DNA of 64,000 nt from Ga0077527 sp964486865 (GCA_964486865.1 CAZAOZ010000012.1:3147-67146); one strand, 5' to 3'. Counted from the first letter of the stretch, positions 38,429 through 48,145 are shown. The notes: a model not told the origin generated them from the letters alone. Numbers and translations are program-made.

Positions 38429-39718
38429 TCAGCTCTCGACCGTCACCTTGTTACGCCCGAGCCCCTTGGCGTGGTAGAGCGCACGGTCGGCGCGACCCAG
38501 CACGTCGTCGGCACTCTTGTCGTCGGGTTTTATTTCCGCAACGCCGATGCTGACGGTCAGCGGGATGGTTCTGTCCTCGTGCGTAACCGGCTTTGCGGCC
38601 ACCCGCTTGCGCAGGCGCTCGGCGAACACCTCGGCTGCAATCAGGGATGCGCCGGGCAGGATGACGGCGAACTCCTCGCCGCCGAGGCGCCCCACGGTGT
38701 CGATCTTGCGGAGTCCCTGCCGCATGATCGCGGCGAAGTGCCGCAGGGCATTGTCCCCGGCGATATGGCCGAATTTGTCGTTAACCTGCTTGAAATGATC
38801 GATGTCGAGCATCAATACGGAGGCGCAGTAGCCTTCAACCCGGACGGCACGCCCCAATTCCTGTTCCAGCTGGGTGAGGAAATGCCGCCGGTTGGGCAGC
38901 CCCGTCAGCATGTCGGTGGCGGCCATCTCCCGCAACTCGGCTTCGAGGCGTTTCTTTTCGGTGATGTCGCGGGAGACCACCACCACCTTGGACACCTTGC
39001 CGTCGGCGCCGAGGATGGCGCGGCCGTCGGATTCCATGTGACGGGTGCTGCCGTCCTTGAGCACAAAGCGGAACTCGGCGCACTCGCCGATGCCCGTCTC
39101 CACGGTTTTGCGGAAGATTTTCTTGATCCGCTCCCGGTCATCGGGATGGATCTCGAGGAAGGAGTCTGACCCCCGGCGGATGTCTTTTTCGTGGAACAGC
39201 GGCCGGTACGAAGGGCTGTTGTAAATGCGCCTGCCCTGTGTGTCGAGCACCGCGACGAGTTCGCCGACGTTCTCGACGATCGTCTTGAACAGCTCCTGGC
39301 TCTCGCGCAGCCTGTCCTCGGTGATTCTTTGCTGTTGCAGCAGCCGGGCATCGCGCAGCTCGCGCTCGATCACCGGGCCCAGGCGGATCAATTCGCTCTT
39401 GTCGATATAGTCCCGCGCGCCGAGCTTGATCAGCGCCACGGCCAGGGTGAGATCGATGTCACCGGAGACAATGATGAACGGCACGTCCGGGCACGATTCC
39501 TTCGCGATGGCCAGTGCTTCCGGTGCCGAGAAACCGGGCATGGATTGATCGCAAATGATCAGATCCCATGCCTGCCCCTCGAGCGCGGCACGCATATTCG
39601 TCGAAGAGGCCACTGTCGCGGACTCGACTGCGTAGCCCTGGCTCTGCAACGAATGCAGCAGCAGATCCGCGTCGTCTTTCGAATCCTCGACAATCAGTAG
39701 CCGCAGCCGTTGCTTCAT
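38429..39718 (-). CDS. REC-PAS-GGDEF response regulator (diguanylate cyclase)
   Basis: A 429-residue signalling protein. The receiver domain (1-125) has phospho-acceptor Asp57 (LIICDQSMPG). A PAS domain follows (about 145-265, QELFKTIVENVGELVAVLD to RDITEKKRLEAEL). The C-terminal GGDEF domain (about 270-429) has an active GGEEF site and an RxxD product-inhibition site (RKID) five residues upstream, so it should make c-di-GMP and be feedback-controlled. No histidine kinase is adjacent. Just past its stop, a GC-rich hairpin near 38386-38424 (GCGGGAT/ATCCCGC) may terminate transcription. Confidence 0.92.
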   Translation of the reverse strand: MKQRLRLLIVEDSKDDADLLLHSLQSQGYAVESATVASSTNMRAALEGQAWDLIICDQSMPGFSAPEALAIAKESCPDVPFIIVSGDIDLTLAVALIKLGARDYIDKSELIRLGPVIERELRDARLLQQQRITEDRLRESQELFKTIVENVGELVAVLDTQGRRIYNSPSYRPLFHEKDIRRGSDSFLEIHPDDRERIKKIFRKTVETGIGECAEFRFVLKDGSTRHMESDGRAILGADGKVSKVVVVSRDITEKKRLEAELREMAATDMLTGLPNRRHFLTQLEQELGRAVRVEGYCASVLMLDIDHFKQVNDKFGHIAGDNALRHFAAIMRQGLRKIDTVGRLGGEEFAVILPGASLIAAEVFAERLRKRVAAKPVTHEDRTIPLTVSIGVAEIKPDDKSADDVLGRADRALYHAKGLGRNKVTVES

Positions 39719-39801
39719 TGCCCCCTCCTGGACAAGGCGTTGCCTGCCGTCATCCGCTCACCCTACCGTTGATTGCGCAAAATTGAAATACCCTTGCCCA
39801 A

Positions 39802-40023
39802 TTAACAACCCTTGTGCTGCAAGTACAATTCTTCCACCTTCGCCCTTGCCCAGGGCGTGCGCCGCAAGAAGCGCAGGCTCGAGGCGATGCTCGGCTCGTG
39901 GGTGAAGCAGCGGATGGGGACGGCGCGGCCCATGGCCTCCCAGCCCAGGCTGCCGGACAGCTCGGTCAGCATCTGTTCCAGGGTGATGCCGTGCAGGGGA
40001 TTTTTGGGTTGGGATGGATTCAT
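39802..40023 (-). CDS. VF530/DUF2132 family small DNA-binding protein
   Basis: A 73-residue protein that matches the VF530 family over its whole length: NPLHGITLEQMLTEL, then CFTHEPSIASSLRFLRRTPW and ARAKVEELYL. The fold is helical and related proteins bind DNA. The ATG at 40023 (MNPSQP) is the natural start; the frame is open to 40038. Confidence 0.88.
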   Translation of the reverse strand: MNPSQPKNPLHGITLEQMLTELSGSLGWEAMGRAVPIRCFTHEPSIASSLRFLRRTPWARAKVEELYLQHKGC

Positions 40024-40103
40024 GGCGATAATGATCAACGGAATCGTGCATTACGGGGGAGGGGTGAACATTATATTCATGCGTGGAGCAGTACGTTTAT
40101 TCT

Positions 40104-40174
40104 GTTCCCCTCTGCTTTGCTTCAAGTGCCCCCCTCACCCCAACCCTCTCCCCACAAAGTGGGGAGAGGGGATT
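40104..40174 (+). repeat. CCCTCTCCCC-type intergenic repeat, copy 2
   Basis: Same family as at 11234 and 54438: TGCTTTGCTTCAAGTGCCCC, then CCCTCTCCCC-ACAAAGT-GGGGAGAGGG. It lies 44 bases upstream of the DUF2235 gene. Confidence 0.75.
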
Positions 40175-40217
40175 GCATTTTGATGGATGCCCTTTGATCT
40201 GGTGAAAGAGTAACTGC

Positions 40218-41327
40218 ATGGCGAAGAAAAAACGTGCGGTGAAGAAAAAGGCCGCAAGCAAAAATAAGCGCGCAACGCCGGTTGCCATCATCAATGCCCG
40301 GCAGGCCGCAGACAGCCTGGCGTCGAATCTCGCCGAAGGCAAAAAAATCGTCGCTGCGGCAAAGAAAGTGGTGGCCAAAGGCGATTTTGTATTCTTTGCC
40401 GCATTCGACGGCACCAACAACGACATGGACAACCTGAAAGAAAATGCCCAGACCACCAATGTCGGGCAATTGTGGCAGCAATTCGAAGGCAGGGACGGCG
40501 CCCTGCCGCACGCAACGGGACTGTATCGCGCCGGCCTCGGCACCCGCGCCGATCCATGGGTGGAAAGCTGGCTGCCCTCTCAGGTGACCAGCGGGGCCAT
40601 CCGCAAGGCGCAGCAAGCCTGCGATGAATTCAAACGCGCGGCGTCAGAGTGGCTGCGGGTCAGGGGCAACAAGGGGCCGGTGAAAATCGTGCTGACCGCC
40701 TTCAGCCGGGGCGCGGCGTCGGCGGCGATTTTCAGCCAGATGATTTACCGGGATGTTTACCGCAATGGCCTGACGGATGCTGCGGGCACGGTGTTGCTGA
40801 AACCCGCCCGGGTCGCCATCGTCGCGGGCGTGCTGTTCGATCCCGTGGTCACGGGCGTCAAAGGCAATCAGGCATTCCCGCCCATGGTGAAGAATATGGT
40901 CGTGATCAAGGCCCGGAACGAGTACCGTGTCCTGTTCAAGACCGTGGATTACGCGCCGCTGGGCAGCATGGTCAAAGCGTTCAGCATGTACGGCAACCAT
41001 TGCGACATCGGCGGCGGCTATGACAACGGTCTGGGCGCGGTGGCGCTGGGGGCCGCCACCGGATTTCTGCAAAAATGCGGGCTGCCCATCAGCGATGTGC
41101 CCGCCGGACGCCGGCGCACATCCGGTGCAATCGCCATCCACGGCGAGAAATTCGATGCCTACGGCAATCAGATCTGGGACTACACCGCCGAGGGCGACCG
41201 GGTGCAGGGATTCAGTTATGACGACCTGCGCGAAGCGGATGATTCCGTAGTGATCGAACCCGCCGCCGCAACACCGGACAGGAAAACAGGGTTTACTCTG
41301 TATGACGGCACGGTCATCACCGTGTAG
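40218..41327 (+). CDS. DUF2235-type alpha/beta hydrolase (Tle1-like phospholipase domain)
   Basis: A 369-residue protein with a very basic Lys/Ala-rich N-terminus (about 30 residues) and then a DUF2235 hydrolase domain. FFAAFDGTNNDMDN near residue 60, the nucleophile elbow TAFSRGAASAA and MYGNHCDIGGGYDNG are the conserved elements of Tle1-type type VI secretion phospholipases. No secretion genes, VgrG, PAAR or immunity gene are nearby, so it may be a housekeeping or orphan lipase-like protein. The basic tail resembles that of SWIB or histone-like proteins. Confidence 0.8.
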   Translation: MAKKKRAVKKKAASKNKRATPVAIINARQAADSLASNLAEGKKIVAAAKKVVAKGDFVFFAAFDGTNNDMDNLKENAQTTNVGQLWQQFEGRDGALPHATGLYRAGLGTRADPWVESWLPSQVTSGAIRKAQQACDEFKRAASEWLRVRGNKGPVKIVLTAFSRGAASAAIFSQMIYRDVYRNGLTDAAGTVLLKPARVAIVAGVLFDPVVTGVKGNQAFPPMVKNMVVIKARNEYRVLFKTVDYAPLGSMVKAFSMYGNHCDIGGGYDNGLGAVALGAATGFLQKCGLPISDVPAGRRRTSGAIAIHGEKFDAYGNQIWDYTAEGDRVQGFSYDDLREADDSVVIEPAAATPDRKTGFTLYDGTVITV

Positions 41328-41390
41328 CGGAGTATGATTCCCTCAGGCGCTACATCATGCACTACCCTAGTTGACCCAGGAGGCATAACC

Positions 41391-41603
41391 ATGACCAAAA
41401 ATATCGGCAACACCGAGCGCGTCATCCGCATCATCGTCGGCCTCGGGCTGCTCAGCCTGATCTTTTTCCTGGAAGGCAATGCCCGCTGGTGGGGCCTGAT
41501 CGGGCTGGTACCGATCACCACCGCGGCTTTCGGCTACTGCCCGCCTTACGCCTGGCTGGGCATCAATACCTGCGCCAAAGAGGAAGCCGCTCCCCGGCAG
41601 TAG
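41391..41603 (+). CDS. DUF2892 (YgaP-like) inner-membrane protein
   Basis: A 70-residue protein with two hydrophobic segments (RIIVGLGLLSLIFFL and GLIGLVPITTAAFGYCPPY) and the family motif NIGNTERVIRI at the start. A perfect AGGAGG precedes the ATG at 41391. In E. coli YgaP this domain anchors a rhodanese; here it is free-standing. Confidence 0.88.
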   Translation: MTKNIGNTERVIRIIVGLGLLSLIFFLEGNARWWGLIGLVPITTAAFGYCPPYAWLGINTCAKEEAAPRQ

Positions 41604-41704
41604 CTGCGCGCGGCCCCGATTCCCGGGCGGCCGGCTTTATCCCGCAAGCGCGAATCAGTCCTGCGGGCGATGGATCGCCCCTCACTCCCCTTGCGCACCA
41701 GAGT

Positions 41705-42523
41705 ATGACCGGCCCCCTGCTCACCCAGCCAGTACACGAAACCCTGCGCGCCGCTTTGCATGCCGGTGCGGCCACGGTCGAGTGTTCGCTGGATCTGGAT
41801 CGCTCACGGACGACGGTTGCCGTGAGCGCGGCCGGCTGGACATGGCAGGGCCATGACTATCCTTATCTGGAAACCTGCAAAGAGCGGACGATTTATTACT
41901 GGACGGGCGACGCCTTCGCGCCGGTATCGCGGTTCAGCCAGTCGCTGATCAAGCTGGTGCCCACCGAGTGGGGCGCGCCAACCTTTGAAATCGACGGCAT
42001 CAAGATGCTGCCCACGGCGCAGGTCTCGCCTTATGCCGATGCCGAACGCAAGGTGAACCTGATTCAACCGCGCGGCAAGGTGATCCTCGACACCTGCGGC
42101 GGACTGGGCTACTTCGCGGCGTGGTGCCTGCAAGGGCAGGCGAAGCAGGTACAGTCTTACGAAAAAAATCCCGACGTGCTGTGGCTGCGCAGCCTGAATC
42201 CGTGGTCGCCGCCGGCGGATCCACGCCTGACGCTGACGCAGGGCGACATCACGCAGAAAATCCCCGGTCTGCCCGATGCCGCATTCGATGCCATCCTGCA
42301 CGATCCGCCGCGCTTCGGCATCGCCGGAGAACTCTACTCGCAGGTGTTTTATGACCACCTCGTCCGCGTGCTGAAACGCAAGGGCAGGCTGTTCCATTAC
42401 ACCGGCTCGCCGAACAAGCTCACCAGCGGGCGCGATGTGCCGGATGAAGTGACCAAGCGTTTGCAGCGCGCCGGGTTCAGCGTGGCGGTGAATGGGGACG
42501 GGCTGCTGGCGGTGAAGCGTTGA
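41705..42523 (+). CDS. Class I SAM-dependent methyltransferase-like protein
   Basis: A 272-residue protein. The AdoMet-binding motif is VILDTCGGLGYFAAW, followed by an acidic strand end (VQSYEKNPDVLWL), a DITQKI segment and the catalytic-type DPPRFG. The layout resembles RNA or polyamine-type methyltransferases; the substrate is unknown. The ATG at 41705 lies within an open frame that extends to 41489, but the upstream part overlaps the DUF2892 gene in another frame. Confidence 0.78.
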   Translation: MTGPLLTQPVHETLRAALHAGAATVECSLDLDRSRTTVAVSAAGWTWQGHDYPYLETCKERTIYYWTGDAFAPVSRFSQSLIKLVPTEWGAPTFEIDGIKMLPTAQVSPYADAERKVNLIQPRGKVILDTCGGLGYFAAWCLQGQAKQVQSYEKNPDVLWLRSLNPWSPPADPRLTLTQGDITQKIPGLPDAAFDAILHDPPRFGIAGELYSQVFYDHLVRVLKRKGRLFHYTGSPNKLTSGRDVPDEVTKRLQRAGFSVAVNGDGLLAVKR

Positions 42524-42640
42524 GCGGGCCGGCGCTGGAGATCGCAGTCGCGGTGTCCGCATGAGGGGACTCCGCCCTCGTATAATTCAGATTCCGATCG
42601 CCGCAATCCCGTGACGCAATGACAACCTGACGGAGTCCGC

Positions 42641-44182
42641 ATGAGCATGAAGCGCCCCAATATCATCCTGATCACTTCCGACCAGCAGCGCGCAGACTGC
42701 AACGGCTTCGAAAACCCGAACATCAAGACGCCGCACATCGACTCCCTGGCGCGCGACGGCACGCGTTTCTCTGCCTGCATGACGCCCAACCTCGTCTGCC
42801 AGCCGTCGCGCGCCTCGATTCTCACCGGGTTGTTGCCGCTGACGCACGGCGTGTGGGACAACGGCGTCGATCTGGATCCGCGCGTGGGCGAGCAGGGCTT
42901 TGCCGGCACGCTGAGCCGCGCCGGCTATCGCAGCGCATTCATCGGCAAGGCGCATTTCGCCACCAAGTCGACGTTTGCCCCGACCGGCACGCCGGAGTGC
43001 AACAAAAGCCAGGCGAAATATGGTCCCGACTGGCTGGGCCCCTACATGGGCTTTGAGCATGTGGAGCTCACCGTACTCGGCCATACGCACCGCACACGCC
43101 CGCTGGACCGTCCGCCGATGGGCCATTACGAACGCTGGTTCATCTCGCGCGGCAAGAACGAAGAAGCCTATCAACTGTGGGCCACCTCAACGAAACCCGA
43201 GACCGGCGCCGCACAGACCTGGAGTTCGGCATTGCCGGTGGCCTGGCACAGCAGTACCTGGACGGCCGACCGCACCATCGATCTGCTGACGCGCCACGAC
43301 AGGCAAAAACCGCTGGCGATGTGGGTGTCGTTCCCCGATCCGCACCATCCGTTCGACTGCCCGGAGCCGTGGAGCCAGATGTACGATCCGAAAAGCCTCA
43401 CGCTGCCCAGGCACCGCACAATGGACCTCGAGCGCAGGCCGTGGTGGCACAAAGCCTCGCTCGAAGGCGTGCCGCAACTGGCCGATCCGGCCATGCGCAA
43501 ATTCCGCGCCGAAGGTTCGCGCGTGCCGGTGCAAACCGACGCCCAGCTCGCGGAGATGACCGCGAATTACTACGGCATGATTTCGCTGATCGACCACAAC
43601 GTCGGCCGCATACTCAATGCGCTCGATGACCTGGGTTATGCCGAGGACACGCTGATCGTTTACAGCACCGACCACGGCGAGATGCTGGGCAACCACGGGC
43701 TGTACCTGAAGGGACCGACACCCTACGAAGACCTGATGCGTGTCACCATGGTGGCACGGGGCCCTGGCGTGGCGGCGAACCGGGTGGTGACCGAACCGGT
43801 CTCCACGCTCGACCTGGCGGCAACCTTCTACGACAGCGCCGGCGTTGCGGCGCCGCATGCGCTGCAGGGCCGCAGCCTGAAGGATCTGCTGGCAGGCAAA
43901 TCAGCACCGCGCGACGCCGCCTGGAGTGAATGGCATGTGCATCCGTCGCGCTGCGGCGTGGGACTGCAGCTGCGCACGGTGCGCACCAAAACCCACAAAT
44001 GCACCTTCGAACTGGGCTCGGGCGCCGGAGAACTGTACGACCTGAAAAATGATCCGGGTGAAATGGACAACCTGTTCGACGATCCGGGCCGCGCCAAGGT
44101 CAGGAAAGAACTGGAAGAACTGATGCGTGCGCGACCGGGCAAAATACTGGACAAGCTGGCGGAACCCATCGGCATGGCATGA
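42641..44182 (+). CDS. Sulfatase (type I, formylglycine-dependent)
   Basis: A 513-residue alkaline-phosphatase-superfamily sulfatase. The metal site starts with ITSDQQRAD, and Cys53 in CQPSRASILTG is the residue converted to formylglycine. Later metal and substrate motifs include HPFDCPEPW, YYGMISLIDHNVG and YSTDHGEMLGNHGL. It lacks a signal peptide, so it should be cytoplasmic and act on an imported sulfate ester. It is the first of a sulfatase-Bug-sulfatase trio. Confidence 0.93.
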   Translation: MSMKRPNIILITSDQQRADCNGFENPNIKTPHIDSLARDGTRFSACMTPNLVCQPSRASILTGLLPLTHGVWDNGVDLDPRVGEQGFAGTLSRAGYRSAFIGKAHFATKSTFAPTGTPECNKSQAKYGPDWLGPYMGFEHVELTVLGHTHRTRPLDRPPMGHYERWFISRGKNEEAYQLWATSTKPETGAAQTWSSALPVAWHSSTWTADRTIDLLTRHDRQKPLAMWVSFPDPHHPFDCPEPWSQMYDPKSLTLPRHRTMDLERRPWWHKASLEGVPQLADPAMRKFRAEGSRVPVQTDAQLAEMTANYYGMISLIDHNVGRILNALDDLGYAEDTLIVYSTDHGEMLGNHGLYLKGPTPYEDLMRVTMVARGPGVAANRVVTEPVSTLDLAATFYDSAGVAAPHALQGRSLKDLLAGKSAPRDAAWSEWHVHPSRCGVGLQLRTVRTKTHKCTFELGSGAGELYDLKNDPGEMDNLFDDPGRAKVRKELEELMRARPGKILDKLAEPIGMA

Positions 44183-44252
44183 GCTTGCCCGGATGAATTC
44201 ACCGGAAGTCGTGGTCTGAGACGGTTATTATCGAGAACTGCATAAATAATGA

Positions 44253-44288
44253 CAAAAACATGCCTCTGACGAGGCTGTCATGTTTTTG
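44253..44288 (+). terminator. Terminator-like nested hairpin
   Basis: CAAAAACATG (44253-44262) pairs with CATGTTTTTG (44279-44288) and encloses a second hairpin CCTC-TGAC-GAGG. The T5 tract on the right arm fits an intrinsic terminator between the first sulfatase and the Bug gene. Confidence 0.55.
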
Positions 44289-44317
44289 GAAATGCTCAAT
44301 AGGGGGAGAAAATACAA

Positions 44318-45274
44318 ATGAAAAAAATCATGCTCGGCATTTTGTTACTCGGCTTTTGCTCCGCGGCCTTTGCGCAAAACTGGCCCAACCGGGCGATCCG
44401 GGTGCTGGTGGGGTTTGCGCCCGGAGGCACTACCGATGTGTCGGCGCGCGTGACCAGCGAGATCGTGTCCCGCGAACTGGGACAGACCGTCATCGTCGAA
44501 AACCGGCCCGGCGGCTCGGGCAGCATCGCGATCGAGGCCCTGCTGCGCGGCGCGGCAGACGGTTACACGATACTGATCGGATCGGATTCTTCGTTTTATC
44601 AGCCCGTGGTGGCGCCATCGTTGTCTTATCGGACCGAAAGGGATCTGCGGCCGATCGCGATACTCGTCAGCCAGCCGATCGTTATCGCGGTCCATCCGGC
44701 GCCCGGATGGAAAACCGTCCCCGATCTCATCAAGGCCGCCAAGGCACGGCCCGGCGAAATTGCCTATGCCCTCTCGTCGCCCACGGGTACGCAGGCGCTC
44801 GCGGGCCTGGTCTTTTTCCAGATGGCGAAGGTGAAGCTGACGGCCATCCCTTACAAGGGCGGCGGGCAGGCCGTGGTGGATCTGATCAGCGGGCAGGTTC
44901 CGGTCGCCGTACTCGGCACCGCACCGCTGGTGCCGCAAGCCAAGTCGGGGCGGATCAGGATACTCGCAGTCACCTCGAAAGCGCGCGCCAAATCCTTGCC
45001 TGATGTGCCGACGCTGGCTGAAGCGGGCTATCCGGACATGGATATCTCGCAGTGGTTTGGCGCAATGGCGCCGGCAGCCGTGCCTGCCGACATCGCCAGC
45101 CGCTTTGCAGCGGCATATAACAAGGCGTTGTCTGATCCCAAGGTCGTCGAGCGGCTGTTCAATGCCGGCCTCGATGCGGTGGGCGGCTCTCCGGAAGAGA
45201 TGGCGCGGCGCATGAAAATCGAGACCGCGATCTGGGCCAAGGCAGCAAAGGAAGCCGGGTTGGGGAAAAACTGA
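44318..45274 (+). CDS. Bug/TctC-family solute-binding protein (10)
   Basis: A 318-residue exported receptor with a signal peptide (MKKIMLGILLLGFCSAAFA) cleaved before QNWPN. Ligand loops are VGFAPGGTTDVSAR and ENRPGGSGSIAIE. The second sulfatase starts three bases after its stop, so the two are co-translated. This supports uptake of a sulfated organic acid followed by intracellular desulfation. Confidence 0.93.
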   Translation: MKKIMLGILLLGFCSAAFAQNWPNRAIRVLVGFAPGGTTDVSARVTSEIVSRELGQTVIVENRPGGSGSIAIEALLRGAADGYTILIGSDSSFYQPVVAPSLSYRTERDLRPIAILVSQPIVIAVHPAPGWKTVPDLIKAAKARPGEIAYALSSPTGTQALAGLVFFQMAKVKLTAIPYKGGGQAVVDLISGQVPVAVLGTAPLVPQAKSGRIRILAVTSKARAKSLPDVPTLAEAGYPDMDISQWFGAMAPAAVPADIASRFAAAYNKALSDPKVVERLFNAGLDAVGGSPEEMARRMKIETAIWAKAAKEAGLGKN

Positions 45275-45277
45275 ATC

Positions 45278-46633
45278 ATGGCTGAAGATTCGCTACCCAA
45301 CATCGTACTGATTCTCGCCGACAATCTCGGCTGGGGAGAACTGGGCTGCTACAACGGCGGCCTCGTTCGCGGCGCACCAACACCGCGCATCGACAAGCTC
45401 GCCGCCGAAGGCCTGCAGTTCCTGAACTTCAATGTCGAAAGTGATTGCGTACCGACGCGCTCGGCGCTGATGACCGGCCGCATGCCGATCCGTACGGGAG
45501 CCATGCAATCCGTTCCTGCCGGACTGCCGCAGGGGCTGATTCCGTGGGAGATCACCATCGCGCAATTGCTGTCCGCCAGGGGCTACGCCACAGCCATGTA
45601 CGGCAAGTGGCACCTGGGCGATCGTGAAGGCCGTTACCCCAAGGATCGCGGTTTTGATGAATGGTACGGCATCCCCCGCACCACCAACGAGAGCATGTTT
45701 ACCAGCACACCGGGCTTCGATCCGTCGGTGGTCGGCCTGCCTTATGTGATGGAAGGACGCAAAGGCGAGCCCGCGCGCAACCTCGAACTCTATGATCTTG
45801 AAATGCGCCGCCGCATCGATTCGGAGCTGATCGCGCGCACCAATGACTTCATGCGCAGGCAGGTCAAGGCAAAGCAGCCGTTCTTCGCCTATGTGCCCAT
45901 CACACAGGTCCATTTCCCGACCCTGCCCCACCGCGACTTTGCCGGAAAGACGGGGGCTGGCGACCACGCCGATTCAATGGTGGAAATGGATTTCCGCGTC
46001 GGCCAGGTACTCGATGAAGTCGAAGCGCTGGGCATTGCCGAAAATACATTGTTCTTTTTTGGCAGTGACAACGGCCCCGAGTTTCGCCGCCCCTGGCGCG
46101 GCACCGCCGGCATGTGGCGCGGCACGTATCACACCTCGATGGAAGGCTCATTGCGCGTGCCGTTCATGGTGCGCTGGCCGGGCAGAATTGCACCGGGACG
46201 CGTCAGCAACGAAATCGTGCATATTACCGACCTCTACTCCACCCTCGCCCGCGTCGCCGGCGCCGAAGTGCCCGGGGATCGTCCGATCGATGGCGTCGAT
46301 CAGCTTGATTTCTTCCTCGGCAAGCAGGAGAAATCAAACCGCGAAGGTTTCGTGTTCTACATCAAGCAGGAACTGCGTGCAGCCAAGTGGCGTGACTGGA
46401 AAATGCACATGGTCTGGGAACCGGAGCCGAACACCGGCCCGATCCATCTGGAAACACCGTGGATTTTCAATGTGACGCGGGACCCCAAGGAAGAAACCGA
46501 AGTCGGCACGGAATGCGGCTGGGTGCGCGGGCCTTTCCGGCGCATGATTGACGCTTTCCAGCACAGCCTCAAACGGAATCCGCCGATTCCGCCGGGCGCG
46601 CCGGATGACTACGTGCCGACCAGCGGCGGGTAA
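45278..46633 (+). CDS. Arylsulfatase A-like sulfatase
   Basis: A 451-residue formylglycine sulfatase. It begins NIVLILADNLGWGELGCYNGG; the modification site is Cys57 in CVPTRSALMTG, where Thr replaces the more usual Ser/Ala before Arg. YGKWHLGDREGRYP, YVPITQVHFPTLPH and FFGSDNGPEFRRPW complete the active site. No signal peptide, so it should be cytoplasmic. It begins three bases after the Bug stop. Confidence 0.93.
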   Translation: MAEDSLPNIVLILADNLGWGELGCYNGGLVRGAPTPRIDKLAAEGLQFLNFNVESDCVPTRSALMTGRMPIRTGAMQSVPAGLPQGLIPWEITIAQLLSARGYATAMYGKWHLGDREGRYPKDRGFDEWYGIPRTTNESMFTSTPGFDPSVVGLPYVMEGRKGEPARNLELYDLEMRRRIDSELIARTNDFMRRQVKAKQPFFAYVPITQVHFPTLPHRDFAGKTGAGDHADSMVEMDFRVGQVLDEVEALGIAENTLFFFGSDNGPEFRRPWRGTAGMWRGTYHTSMEGSLRVPFMVRWPGRIAPGRVSNEIVHITDLYSTLARVAGAEVPGDRPIDGVDQLDFFLGKQEKSNREGFVFYIKQELRAAKWRDWKMHMVWEPEPNTGPIHLETPWIFNVTRDPKEETEVGTECGWVRGPFRRMIDAFQHSLKRNPPIPPGAPDDYVPTSGG

Positions 46634-46729
46634 ACCGACTGGTTACAAAAATTTCAATGCGATCGAACATGATCGCCTTGCATTCCGGCCCGCACTCCGC
46701 CTCGCAGGAGTCAGTAAAATCAGCAGCGC

Positions 46730-48145
46730 TCATGCGCGCTGTATCAGCAGTTGCATCAGCCGGTCGGGATTGCGTGCCTGCGCGAAGTTGCGCACTTCCT
46801 GCAACAACGACTCAACCTGCGCGGCGTCAAAACGCTTCGCCATTTCCTGTGTAAAGCGGACCACGTGGTCATCCAGGGTGTAGGGACGCGAGGCGCTGCC
46901 CTGCGGCGCCGCGATGAAGCGTTCGTGCGTTTCGCCGGATTGCAGCGTCAGCGTGACTTTGGCGCCCACCGACTGTTCGGTGCTGACGCGCTCGGCGTCG
47001 GCGTCGATTACACATTCGATGCGCCGCGAGATCGCCATCACCTGCGGCGCGGCCAGCATGGCTTCGAAGTCATCCACGTTCAGGGTAAAGCCGGGCCGAT
47101 GAATTCGTTTACCCTGCGCGATCACCATCGCCACGCAGAACGGCAGGCTCATCTGCGCGGCCTGGACGTCCTTGGGCTCATTGGCGGTGAGCCGCCCCTG
47201 GATGATTTTGGGAATGCCGACGCGGACGGACTTGATGTCGGCGATGGTCAATTGATGTTCGCTGCACAGCGCCGCGGTGGCCTCGACCGCCGACAGCACG
47301 CGCGCACTGCAGGCGTGGGGCTTGATCGCGGTTTCGAGCAGCCGCCAGGTACTGCCGATGCCGGCGAGGCCTTTGTCGAAATCGTGCCCGTCGGCATAGG
47401 CGCGCGCGAAACCGTCCTGGCCTTCGAGGATGTCGGCCGGGCCGGTGAAGCCGGCTTCGGCCAGCAGCGCCGCATGCACGCCCTCGCCCGCGGCATGCGC
47501 GGCATGGATGCGCTTGACGGTCGAGCCGGAATGATAGAACTGCGTCAGCCCGCCGCTGAACGATGCCACGAGGCCGATGGTTTCAGCGATGCGCGTCGCG
47601 CGATCCTTGCCGCTGAACAGCAGGCTCGCCGCCGCCGTTGCCGCGCCGAAGCCGCCGCAGGTGGCCGTACTCTGGAAGCCGCGCCTGAAATGCGAGGGCT
47701 GGATCGCCAGCCCGATGCGGATCATGTTTTCGTAACCGGCGGCAATGGCGGCGAGGATTCTGTCGCCGCGCAGGTGGCGCGCCTCGCCAATGGCCAGCGC
47801 CGCGGAAATCACGATGCAGCCCGGATGCAGCATGGCGCCGACATGCACGTCGTCGGCATCGATGCTGCCCGCATACGTGGTGTTGACGAAGGTTGCGCGT
47901 TCGGGATCGGTGCGGTCGGCCGAGAACAGCACTGTGGCCTGGGCGTTGCCGCCCAGTTCACGCGCGAGATTGGTCGCCCACGCGCTCCAGTTCATGCGCT
48001 GGCCGAGCGAAGCCACGCGCAGGTAGTCGAGCATGAACATCGTCAGGTGCTGCCGGATGATTTCCGGCAGCGCGGCGTATTGCAGGCCGGCGGCAAAATC
48101 GGCAAAGCGCTGCGTGGCGTTGATGGGTGCATTCCCCGACGGCAT
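46730..48145 (-). CDS. MmgE/PrpD-family protein
   Basis: A 471-residue member of the family of 2-methylcitrate dehydratase and immune-responsive (cis-aconitate decarboxylase) proteins. Typical segments are FMLDYLRVASLGQRMNW, the GSIDADDVHVGAMLHPG active-site region, CGGFGAATAAASLL and KPHACSARVLSAVEAT. The substrate is likely a tricarboxylic or related organic acid. It is transcribed towards the sulfatase genes and is followed upstream by a Bug gene on the same strand. Confidence 0.88.
   Translation of the reverse strand: MPSGNAPINATQRFADFAAGLQYAALPEIIRQHLTMFMLDYLRVASLGQRMNWSAWATNLARELGGNAQATVLFSADRTDPERATFVNTTYAGSIDADDVHVGAMLHPGCIVISAALAIGEARHLRGDRILAAIAAGYENMIRIGLAIQPSHFRRGFQSTATCGGFGAATAAASLLFSGKDRATRIAETIGLVASFSGGLTQFYHSGSTVKRIHAAHAAGEGVHAALLAEAGFTGPADILEGQDGFARAYADGHDFDKGLAGIGSTWRLLETAIKPHACSARVLSAVEATAALCSEHQLTIADIKSVRVGIPKIIQGRLTANEPKDVQAAQMSLPFCVAMVIAQGKRIHRPGFTLNVDDFEAMLAAPQVMAISRRIECVIDADAERVSTEQSVGAKVTLTLQSGETHERFIAAPQGSASRPYTLDDHVVRFTQEMAKRFDAAQVESLLQEVRNFAQARNPDRLMQLLIQRA

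Noticed and set aside
40218..41327. Type VI secretion effector module.
   Set aside because: No VgrG, PAAR, Hcp, chaperone or immunity gene in the neighbourhood.
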